A DNA stretch of 64,000 nucleotides from Diplonema japonicum (taxonomy: Eukaryota; Euglenozoa; Diplonemea; Diplonemida; Diplonemidae): the NCBI GenBank assembly GCA_964019335.1, contig OZ025753.1:62001-126000 (forward strand), read 5' to 3'. Positions within the stretch are counted from its first letter, which is position 1, and each line of letters begins with the position of its first letter. Made by a program: the position numbers and the translations under genes. Below the pieces are notes generated by a model. That model ran no database searches. It was given only the letters and a program-made list of their open reading frames with translations, and was not told the origin of the DNA. Positions 48,669-56,680 of this stretch are shown piece by piece.

Positions 48669-51135
48669 TGAAGCGCCCGATCCTCTTGGCAACTTTTCCC
48701 GCTCGACCTTGTCACGTGCTTGCCTCATGGTCGTTGGTGCAAACTTGGAGGTCTTCCGTGCGGGCATGAAAGAAAGCCCCTGCTTGATCGTTGGTCCCTT
48801 GAAACGAAGTCTCAGCGGCCACTGGTTCATCGCTCTCAGGAAGAAGGGAAGGTACATGGTCAAAGACACCGACGTACGGCTAAGGCTCCAGAGCTTCAAA
48901 CACATCTGCGCGACATACTCCGAACACAACATCCTCTGCATCCCAGACGATGTGTGGGCCAGGACAACCCCAGGCAGGAAACACAACACACGTGTTCTAG
49001 ACCCTGAGGCTGAGTTTCGCCAGTTTGAGCCGGTCATCACCCCGGCGGCACCCCAGGTGAGCGACTCGAGCGCGCGAAAGACTGAGACCGCTCTCAACAC
49101 CCCGGAAGATCGCACCCTCCTAACTCATGTCACCCTAGCTGCAGCTATAGCTACATATGCCGCACGCACCCGACGGCTCGACACAGGAGTCGCCGCATCA
49201 GGTGTGGATGCGCACACCGCTCACTTCGGGCGGCCCGTCGCCACCGCCATCATAGCCCTAGCTGCCGCCGTGGCCGCGCGAGCCGTGCACACCGGATGCT
49301 CTGTCACCACCACGTCTACGGCAAGCCAGACTAACGTGGTCGGAACTGTCCCGCTCTTCCTGAAGGTCTCGAGTCTGCACAAGTCTACACCACAGACAGC
49401 AGTCGCAACCTGTCAGACGGACCGTGTCACAGCACCTGTACTGTTCTCGATATCATCGACGCTCCAGACGGATCCTCCCAGCAGTAGACTGCCCCCGATG
49501 GACGCCGGACTGGGGTCGCCCTCGGCCGCGGCGGTCAGACTTACGAAGTCTGTCGAAATTCCGACGCCCCGCGCGACCCTGTCGAGGCGGCCGGTTACTG
49601 AGCCTCGGTTGACACCATGCCTTCCACCGCCAACGGACGTGTCATCCACCCAGCTCGCGGCCTGCACTCAGTCCACCCGTCGGGACACCGGACACGGGAG
49701 TGACACACCGATGCCGTCGTCTACCATGGGACACGCGACACTCCAACCAGTGGTCGGCTCCCAGATTGTGACAACGTCGGCTGTGGAGTCATCGCTCGCC
49801 CGAGCCGTGACAACGCCCGTTCTGGCAGACGCCCCCCTCGGCGCCCGCCAGGTACAGCTCACTCCTTGCATCCAGTCCGTCCATGAGAACATCGGACTCG
49901 GGATGGATACGCCGATGGCTCCCGCCATGGGACACGCGACGCTTCAACCGGTGGTCAACGCCCAGAGAGACACGACGCTGACCCTGGAGCCGCCCGTGGC
50001 CCGAGCCGAGGCAGACGCTCCCCTAGACCCTCACCAGGCGGATGGTGGTTTAGAAATGATCGACCTCACGCAGGACTCCCCGGACAGACCCTCGCGCAAG
50101 AAGAAGCACGACGGCACTGCTTACGAGCACGAAAGCCGTCGTGGTAAGAGTTCCTCCACAGGCGATGGGGATCTTCTCATCCTGCGCGAGCAGTCACAGG
50201 GTTTTGATCAGGAAGCCCTCAACCGAAGGGCCCTCCAGAGACGGATGGATCGATACCTCAGTCTCTTGGTCTACTTCCGGCGACACCCGGAGCTCTTGGA
50301 CGAACACCAGCGTCAGCTCCTGTCGGTCGGTCCCCTCCCGATGCACCTGGACACCTCTCCACATCAACTGCTGCTCGAGGCCCGTGACACGGATAGAACT
50401 GCCGACCAACAGGCAACCGTCGCCAACCAGGAACAGCTTCTTCTGATTGCGCACAAGGCGTTGCCTACCACCGAACGTCTTCGGCTGTCTCACGAATGGC
50501 ACTCGGGGCTGAACACCGCGGTACAGCAACAGTGGTGGTCGGAGTTCTTCGCCCAAGGCGGCTGGAAACACCCACTCTTCGGTTCCGAGGCCCCAAGAGG
50601 TGACGAGACTAGGACTCCAGGGAGGACCCCTCTCCTGCTCACCTACAACGGGCAGAGGAACAAACGCCCGGAACCCGAAGACGGCCCCGCCCTTCCCGCG
50701 GCCAAACGGGATCTCGCCGCGACGAGGCCGAACACCAGAGTCACTGGACTTGTCGCCCTTAAGAGGCTCACCAGGGAAGCAGACGTCGACGGCCCTGAGG
50801 ACCTGGATGAGCTTCGACACCTGGGCTTCCTTTCCCAGGGCGAGGCCGTCTTTGACCTCAGCTGCATGTCCAGGGCTTGCACACACTTCCTGGGTGAGAC
50901 CCCCATGATCACGGTCCCCCTCGACACACGCGTCGCGATCCCGTGTCTGCTGGTCTGTTATGACTCGACATGGCTCTACGCTTCCCGCCAGGGACAGGGC
51001 TTTCGGTTGCAGACCCAAGGGTTCAAGGACAAGTCGTATCCGACTGTGGCAGCCCTACTCGCTGACTTCGTGGGGGCAGGGACCCTCTACTACAGCGAGT
51101 CACAGTGGTCGACTGTGCTGAACTCCTACAACTAG
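48304..51135 (+). CDS. PLE ORF2: cysteine-protease-like protein with SIM-like motif
   Basis: 943 residues, differing from copy 1 by only two amino acids (GETPMI versus GATPMV near the C-terminus). Same features: Cys80, His173 and Asp188/190 of a papain-fold-like site, the degenerate Thr/Pro/Ala middle, and the IDLTQDSPD motif followed by KKK. An accessory deconjugating or self-processing protease is a reasonable inference for a retroelement; no biochemical assignment is possible from sequence alone. Confidence 0.8.
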   Translation: MRFPRTTPQLTPQSSPQSPSRGGPSDEPSDNSSDNSSGLVEPSQPRAASVVSPSGVTDQVFSPPINLHTNSGEGRLGLECGWAVINWLADYAGVDRIPFSTMQEIQEMYHGFSRLISPSSTDEAPDPLGNFSRSTLSRACLMVVGANLEVFRAGMKESPCLIVGPLKRSLSGHWFIALRKKGRYMVKDTDVRLRLQSFKHICATYSEHNILCIPDDVWARTTPGRKHNTRVLDPEAEFRQFEPVITPAAPQVSDSSARKTETALNTPEDRTLLTHVTLAAAIATYAARTRRLDTGVAASGVDAHTAHFGRPVATAIIALAAAVAARAVHTGCSVTTTSTASQTNVVGTVPLFLKVSSLHKSTPQTAVATCQTDRVTAPVLFSISSTLQTDPPSSRLPPMDAGLGSPSAAAVRLTKSVEIPTPRATLSRRPVTEPRLTPCLPPPTDVSSTQLAACTQSTRRDTGHGSDTPMPSSTMGHATLQPVVGSQIVTTSAVESSLARAVTTPVLADAPLGARQVQLTPCIQSVHENIGLGMDTPMAPAMGHATLQPVVNAQRDTTLTLEPPVARAEADAPLDPHQADGGLEMIDLTQDSPDRPSRKKKHDGTAYEHESRRGKSSSTGDGDLLILREQSQGFDQEALNRRALQRRMDRYLSLLVYFRRHPELLDEHQRQLLSVGPLPMHLDTSPHQLLLEARDTDRTADQQATVANQEQLLLIAHKALPTTERLRLSHEWHSGLNTAVQQQWWSEFFAQGGWKHPLFGSEAPRGDETRTPGRTPLLLTYNGQRNKRPEPEDGPALPAAKRDLAATRPNTRVTGLVALKRLTREADVDGPEDLDELRHLGFLSQGEAVFDLSCMSRACTHFLGETPMITVPLDTRVAIPCLLVCYDSTWLYASRQGQGFRLQTQGFKDKSYPTVAALLADFVGAGTLYYSESQWSTVLNSYN

Positions 51136-51612
51136 GAACTACTGGAGACGACCCTACGCAATGTAGGAGTGCCGGCCCGGCGTGCTACGAGGGCGATAGG
51201 CTATGCAGGGTCTCACAGACCTCGCACCCTATGATTTTAGTTTCCACCTTTTCCTTTTCCACTTCTTGACTTTTAACTTCCCTTCTGCTCTCCCGACATG
51301 GTTTCCGTCCCGGGTATGACGTTAAACTGCGTCCGCCGACGCATTTGGGTCAACATTCTCTGATGACCAACCGGGTTTCTTCTCCCCTTCTCTTTGTTAT
51401 GTTATTTTCATTATTCTTTCTGGCGATAGACTGATACGGGCCATGGAAGCAACCTCTGCTTAATTCCTGGTACGTGGGAGGCTCCTCTTGAGGATGTCAG
51501 TCACCTTTTCCCTTTTTTACTCGACTCTCTGTTTTCGTATGCAGTATTTATTCTTTCCCACCCCTTTTTATCTATTTCTTCGCTTCTTCATCCTAACTTA
51601 AAACCATTTCAG
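51136..51612 (+). other. PLE copy 2 3' UTR
   Basis: 477 bp, same plan as 6359-6844 with an 8-9 bp difference around GACCAACCGGG. Terminal CCTAAC...CATTTCAG kept. Confidence 0.8.
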
Positions 51613-51615
51613 TTA

Positions 51616-51682
51616 CCTACCGCCAAGTAATGCTTTACCGACCTCGAGGTAACGGTAAAGTCATTACTTGTTGGCAGTAAAT
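51616..51682. repeat. Foldback repeat at the PLE insertion site
   Basis: Imperfect palindrome: GCCAAGTAATGCTTTACCG ... CGGTAAAGTCATTACTTG, centred on CCTCGAGG. Abuts the 3' end of PLE copy 2. Confidence 0.7.
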
Positions 51683-51685
51683 AGC

Positions 51686-51715
<30 letters not shown>

Positions 51716-51719
<4 letters not shown>

Positions 51720-52607
51720 ATTGGGTGCAACACGACAGCTCAGTACGTGACTGTGGTGGGCACAACGGCTTACGTGGTTCCTGTTAGAGTCAATTACAAT
51801 CCCACTGGTTGGTCCCATCACACAGTGTTCGCGATTGTTGATGTGAGCACACCTTCGTCACCGAGGCAGCTGGGGACTTACGAAACAAACCATGCTTACT
51901 ACAACTATCCCATTTTCATTTCAGGTAATCCGCAGTCACCCACTCTGTTCACCACCTTAGAGGACCTGCCAGGGCCCTGTGAGGGAAGAGCCACTTCCAT
52001 AGCCATACATGGAACCACTGTCTACTATTCGTGTGAAGGAACCTTTGGCATCATCGACATCAAAGATGCATCGTGGCCTTCACCTCAGCTGCTTGGGGAG
52101 TACACAGCACAGGTCTTTGACTTCGCTGTTGACGGGAACACGGTCTATCTTGCCTCTTATGCTCAGCTTCTCGTTCTCGATGTGAGCACACCGTCGTCTC
52201 CACAGCTTGTGGGCAGCCACTTCATCCCTTATGCATTTCAAGGCATCCATGGCTACTATAACTTCTATCTTGGTATCGCTGTTTCAGGTGGGAGGGTTTA
52301 CGTAGCCAGCTACGGGCTTTATGTTTTTGGGAAAGAGCCTACTCCAACAGCGGCACCCACTCCAACACCGCCCACATCGGTACCTGCAACAGCACCAACC
52401 ACATCACCCTCAACAGCGCCACCCACATCGGAACCCTCAACACCAGTACCGGACGGAACACCAGCACCCAGTGAGAACAGCAATGACACATTGAAGATTG
52501 TGGTTATTGTAGCTGTACTTTCCCTTGTCATCGTGATTGCCATCGGCGTTGTTTGTGTATGTGAAGACAAAATAAAAAAAGAAATAGAAGGGGGAAGTGA
52601 GTTCTGA
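51716..52607 (+). CDS. LVIVD repeat surface protein, 3' part
   Basis: Open from the T-run boundary at 51716 (CIGCNTTAQYV), so the signal peptide and first repeat are missing or displaced. Four LVIVD-type repeats (AIVDVSTPSSPRQLG, FGIIDIKDASWPSPQ, LLVLDVSTPSSPQLV, YVASYGLYVF), then a Thr/Pro/Ala stalk (about 60 residues), one TM (IVVIVAVLSLVIVIAIGVV) and a short charged tail. Predicted type I membrane protein with a beta-propeller-like ectodomain. A GTGAGT at 52594, just before the stop, could be a donor to a last exon at about 52860. Foldback and T29 insertions have replaced the 5' half. Confidence 0.65.
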
Positions 52608-52839
52608 GCCTCCTTTGGCTTTTTTGCTTTTTAGGGAAGCAGACCCTGCTATAATTTCTAGCATGTGGAGGAGTTATTCCTTGCTCTATTATACCTAAGA
52701 CTGAACCGTCTTTTGTAAGATCGGCGAAAGAATACGCAGATCTATTGGAAAAAAAAACCCCCCCGTTTTAAACCGGGGAAACCCTGTCTGCTTGAGAATC
52801 TTTAAATTTATTTTGGGGGATTTTGAATCTGAAAAGTAA

Positions 52840-52953
52840 TACCCCACACCACAGTATTGCAAAGCGAAGAAGGTGCCGGTCAGTGGGGATGAAGCTCTGG
52901 TAGATTTCAAGAACACGAACGACTACGAAAACGACTACAGTGTTGCTGCTTAG
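52840..52953 (+). other. Possible last exon of the LVIVD gene
   Basis: Encodes YCKAKKVPVSGDEALVDF then KNTNDYENDYSVAA-stop. The same block lies at the matching place in the pseudogene at 42548-42680, so it belongs to the family. CACCACAG precedes it as a candidate acceptor, but I could not find a donor/acceptor pair in phase. Confidence 0.45.
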
Positions 52954-54040
52954 GGTACTTCAGTTTGACTCTGTCTGGGAAGTTTTCAAAAAACCAATAT
53001 TTTAAGCTTTTTTTATCACCCCCCTCCCAAAGGCGAAAAGCCACAATGCTCAATTTCTTTTTTCCAATGCTCAAAACAGCTGAGCAGCTTTGTTGCTGAG
53101 GCAATACTAGCTGTAAAAAGCCCGGTGTATCATTTATATCAAAAGAAAGAAGAAAAATAAAAGAAGAAGAAATAAGAAGAAAGAATGTGCCAGCAACGTT
53201 TGCAAATCTTGTGGGCTGCCCTAAGGGGTCACAAGTACAGCATCTCAAAGCACTTCCATCTTATCTGGTGAGAAGTGCTTTTGGCGAGTCGATACGGATG
53301 TGGAATTAATGGGGGGGGGGGGGGGGGGCGAAGAACAAAGAAAGGGAAAAGAAAATGATCAGAGGTTTAAATGCCAAAAGTATCTTGCTTCCCAAAACCC
53401 ATCCCTTCAAACAGTCACATCTGAACCGAGGAGCGCGCGGTTCAAAAAGAAAGCTTGTAACCTTTTTTTTTTTCTTCGATTGAAGGTCTTGTATTTTGAT
53501 TGTTACTTTTTATAGGTCGGGAAAAGTAGGAGCCATTGAAGGGTGCCTCTCGCCTGAAGAGGTCAGCACGTGAGAGCTACTTAGAGATACCCAGTACTGA
53601 CCATACCCCCCACCCCTTCCCCTTTTTAGGGCATGCGGCTTTCGTCTTAGGGGCTTGCATGTTCATTTGAATTTTGTTTTCCACCTGTAGCCTGGTAAGG
53701 AAAATTAATCTGTTTTTCTTCTTAGGAACACTGGGTTTTGGGTTTTTTTAAAGATAGAAAATGCCTGCAGGCCGGTAATCAGCGATGTCCCCGTCACAGG
53801 GGTCATTGCACCGATGTAGTCGAGGATGTGATGATGGTATCGCGCAAGTGATTACATCATCGAAGGTGAGGGTCTACCACTGACCTTCGCTCAGGTTTCC
53901 CAACCTAGCTGTGCTGCTTAATAACGAGAGTTTCCCTTTCGTTACAAACCAGCAAAGTTGGAAACATTGATCCCCATGCTTTTTCCCTTTAACTTTAATC
54001 TACTTTTTTGCTCACGTCGAAACCTAAGTGGTGGGGGGCG
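52954..54040. other. Spacer between LVIVD genes
   Basis: G18 run near 53310-53328 and the second copy of the dispersed repeat of 14246 (53890-53977). No gene supported. Confidence 0.5.
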
Positions 54041-54044
54041 GTTT

Positions 54045-54185
54045 CGTTCTCTTTTCTGTTCTCCTCTCCCCCCCCCCCCCCCCCCTTTCTGTTTTGCTAA
54101 AATGGCCATCTGCAACAAGCTATGTTAAATATATCACAGGTTCACGAAGAAGAAAGAAAAAAGAAGCGACAAAAATCTAAAACGA
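54045..54185 (+). promoter_or_regulatory. Conserved leader of LVIVD genes
   Basis: GGTTTCGTTCTCTTTTC, a C18 run, CTTTCTGTTTTGCTAAA and GCTATGTTA are shared with 41692-41790, each directly upstream of an LVIVD gene start or remnant. Likely promoter/5' UTR; no element was identified by name. Confidence 0.45.
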
Positions 54186-54209
54186 AATGACTTCAACATG
54201 TCTTCACAT

Positions 54210-54834
54210 GTAGCTGCTGGCAGCCCTCCTCGCAAGCAGTGCTGCGGCACCACTCAGTCGCATTGGAGGCATCGATGCCCTCGGTGATGTCAACGACGTG
54301 CAAACGATAGGGAACATCGCTTACGTTGCAGGCGGGGCCACGGGTCTCATGATATTCGATGTCAGTGATGCGTCGTCGCCGAAGCTGCTGGGCAGCAGTG
54401 CTGATTGCATTGGGTGCAACACGACAGCTCAGTACGTGACTGTGGTGGGCACAAGAGCTTACGTGGTTCCTGTTGACTATTACAATCCTGGAGCCGGCAA
54501 CACAGTGTTCGCGATTGTTGATGTGAGCACACCTTCGTCACCGAGGCAGCTGGGGACTTACGAATCGGATGTGCCCTACAATCGCGTTTTCATTTCAGGT
54601 AATAGTTATGTGTATTCACGTCAGAATGATGGGATCCATGTGGTGGATGTGAGCACACCGTCGTCGCCCAGCTTGGTGACAAAGCTTGACAGTGAGGACA
54701 AGTGGGATACTTACAGCGTTGCTGGGACGACCCTCTTCGCGTATTTGCAAGCAGAACCTTCTGGAGCCCCAGACGTCCTGCAGCTCTACGACGTGACAAC
54801 CCCGAACCTTCCTCAGACCTTCAGCCCCCTGTAA
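54210..54834 (+). pseudogene. LVIVD repeat surface protein, 5' part
   Basis: The signal peptide LLAALLASSAAA is followed by repeats AYVAGGATGLMIFDVSD, FAIVDVSTPSSPRQL, GIHVVDVSTPSSPSLV and VLQLYDVTTPNLPQ. The codon after the start ATG is TAG (ACATGTAGCTGCTG) where relatives have TTG, so translation from that ATG stops at once. The coding sequence ends at 54834, where a LINE fragment begins, so stalk and TM are lost. Complementary to the 3' part at 51716. Confidence 0.7.
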
Positions 54835-55167
54835 GCGGTCCTCATCAACGCCCTCTTGTCGGTGCTCGTTGCAGACATGGAGGAGACCGATGCCATCGTA
54901 ACCTCGTACGCCGACGACTTCACTGCGATGTCCAAGGAAGGGGAGAAGCCGATACAAGAAGCGATGAACGTTGCCAAGATGTTCTGCATGATCACCGGGA
55001 TGATCATAAGCAAACCAAAGACGTTGACATTCTCGACGAAGAAGGGATACGTGTCCAAAGTGAAAGATGGAGAGTTCACTTATGCATCGACGAAGGCTGT
55101 GAAAGCACTCGGAGTTACAATTTATGTAACAAGAGCACGTCAAGCGGGCCACAAAAGGGTCTCAGAC
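54835..55167 (+). pseudogene. LINE-F reverse transcriptase fragment, left part
   Basis: Begins between RT motifs B and C (VLINALLSVLVADM), includes SYADDFTAM (motif C) and GMIISKPKTLTFST, and breaks at KRVSD exactly where the hAT-type end CAGTGTTGGTC starts. Continues in phase at 63855. Confidence 0.82.
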
Positions 55168-55290
55168 CAGTGTTGGTCAGTCCCGTCCCGTCCCCTAAAA
55201 CGGAATACGGGCCTGGACGGGACTCACGGGACTCCACGGGACGGGACTCGACGGGACTCACGGGACTCCACGGGACTCTCCCCAACACTG
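55168..55290. repeat. hAT end module / MITE-like palindrome, left
   Basis: CAGTGTTGGTCAG ... CCCCAACACTG with internal ACGGGACTC repeats. A related module starts at 61077, and GAGTCCC repeats also fill the right end (63726-63854). Confidence 0.75.
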
Positions 55291-55340
55291 TCATTATTTT
55301 TGATAGTTTTGCAACTTTTTTTTTTTTTGACAAGGTGTTG

Positions 55341-56680
55341 GGCGAAGATGAACGACAGCGCGGACAGCATGGGGAGCCGAGGTGGCGACTGACGGGCCTG
55401 TACGGGCAATGCGGCGTAGAACACGTGGAGTTAATACTCCGTAGCATGAAATGGGAGGCCGTTCCTCTACACGGGGGTTGGAACAACAACCTGAGGTGTT
55501 GGTACATCCGAGGAGGCAAACCCCCAACCACGACGCTGAGGATCACATCCCCGACAGGACAGATTCTCCACTGCAGGCGACGTGGGAGGCCCGCCCATTA
55601 AGAAGATACCAACTGCACAGTCATGGGGAAGACCGAAGACAGGGGTCGCAGCCACAGGCAAGTCCTACCTTGGTGCAGTGACGGGGTCCACCCAGCCAGG
55701 CCACAAGCCTCCTACTACAGAGAAGAATGTTGCATTCTCTGATGACCAAGCCGTCTTTTTCCGTTTCTTCTCCCCTTCTCTTTGTTATGTTATTTTCATT
55801 ATTCTTTCTGGCGATAGACTGATACGGGCCATGGAAGCAACCTCTGCTTAATTCCTGGTACGTGGGAGGCTCCTCTTGAGGATGTCAGTCACCTTTTCCC
55901 TTTTTTACTCGACTCTCTGTTTTCGTATGCAGTATTTATTCTTTCCCACCCCTTTTTATCTATTTCTTCGCTTCTTCATCCTAACTTAAAACCATTTCAG
56001 TCACCTTTTCCCTTTTTTACTCGACTCTCTGTTTTCGTATGCAGTATTTATTCTTTCCCACCCCTTTTTATCTATTTCTTCGCTTCTTCATCCTAACTTA
56101 AAACCATTTCAGTTGCCCCCCCGAAAAAGGTCGCCCCTCCGAAGTCCGAAAAGACGTCCACCACGACGAGAAAGGCAGGTACCCCGGCTGTTGAGGACCG
56201 CCTTACGGCCATTGAAAATGCGATCCGGGGGAACCGAGCAGGGATGAGCCATCAACGGAAGTGGTCGAGCTACGGAGAGAGAACGCGCAGCTGCGAGGGG
56301 AGGTCCAGCAGATGCGCGCCCAGATGACGGTTCTCACCGAGCAGATAAAGGCTCTCACGGGAGCGACGGTTTCGAGACTGGACAGAGACGAGCCCCGTTC
56401 ACTAGCCGAGGGGGGAGAAAACGATGACATGGAGACGGAAGATGACTTAGGTCCCCCCCCAACTGACGATGACACCGACATCGACCTGGACGAGGGCCCC
56501 GACATCAACGACTGCCTGGGCAGGGGCGTATGCCACGTCTACAACGGGACGTACCAATGCTGGAAGGGGGTGTGCCACTACTGTGACGGGAACATCACGA
56601 AAAGCAACCCAGCGCAGACCTGCATAATACCGAACTGCAAGAGGGTAAAGTGCCGCGGATGCGAGCAATGCGAGCAGTGA
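55341..56680 (+). pseudogene. LINE-G ORF1, partial, interrupted by a PLE fragment
   Basis: 5' truncated. Blocks: VELILRSMKWEAVPL and RCWYIRGGKPPTTTLRI (similar to ASTFVRGNARTF of LINE-B ORF1), GKSYLGAVTGSTQPGHK, then the PLE insert (55734-56113), then KKVAPPKSEKTS, a coiled coil (VELRRENAQLRGEVQQMRAQ) and a Cys-rich end (CLGRGVC, CWKGVCHYC, CKRVKCRGCEQC). Frameshifts at about 55595 and in a G5 run near 56230. The stop is UGA (56678), in phase with the start of ORF2. Confidence 0.7.
55734..56113 (+). mobile_element. PLE 3' fragment inserted in LINE-G ORF1
   Basis: Starts ATTCTCTGATGACC and ends CATTTCAG, carrying a tandem duplication of the last 113 bp (56001-56113 repeats 55888-56000). Flanked by TTGC (55730-55733 and 56114-56117). 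Removing it with one TTGC joins EKNVA to PPKKVAPP in phase. Confidence 0.88.

Larger units (their letters stand above)
43736..51612 (+). mobile_element. Penelope-like element, copy 2 (full length)
   Basis: The most complete copy: 5' region of about 950 bp, both reading frames intact, 3' UTR ending CATTTCAG. Flank TTAC at 51613-51616 equals 43336-43339. Intact frames and near identity with copy 1 suggest an active lineage. Confidence 0.88.
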
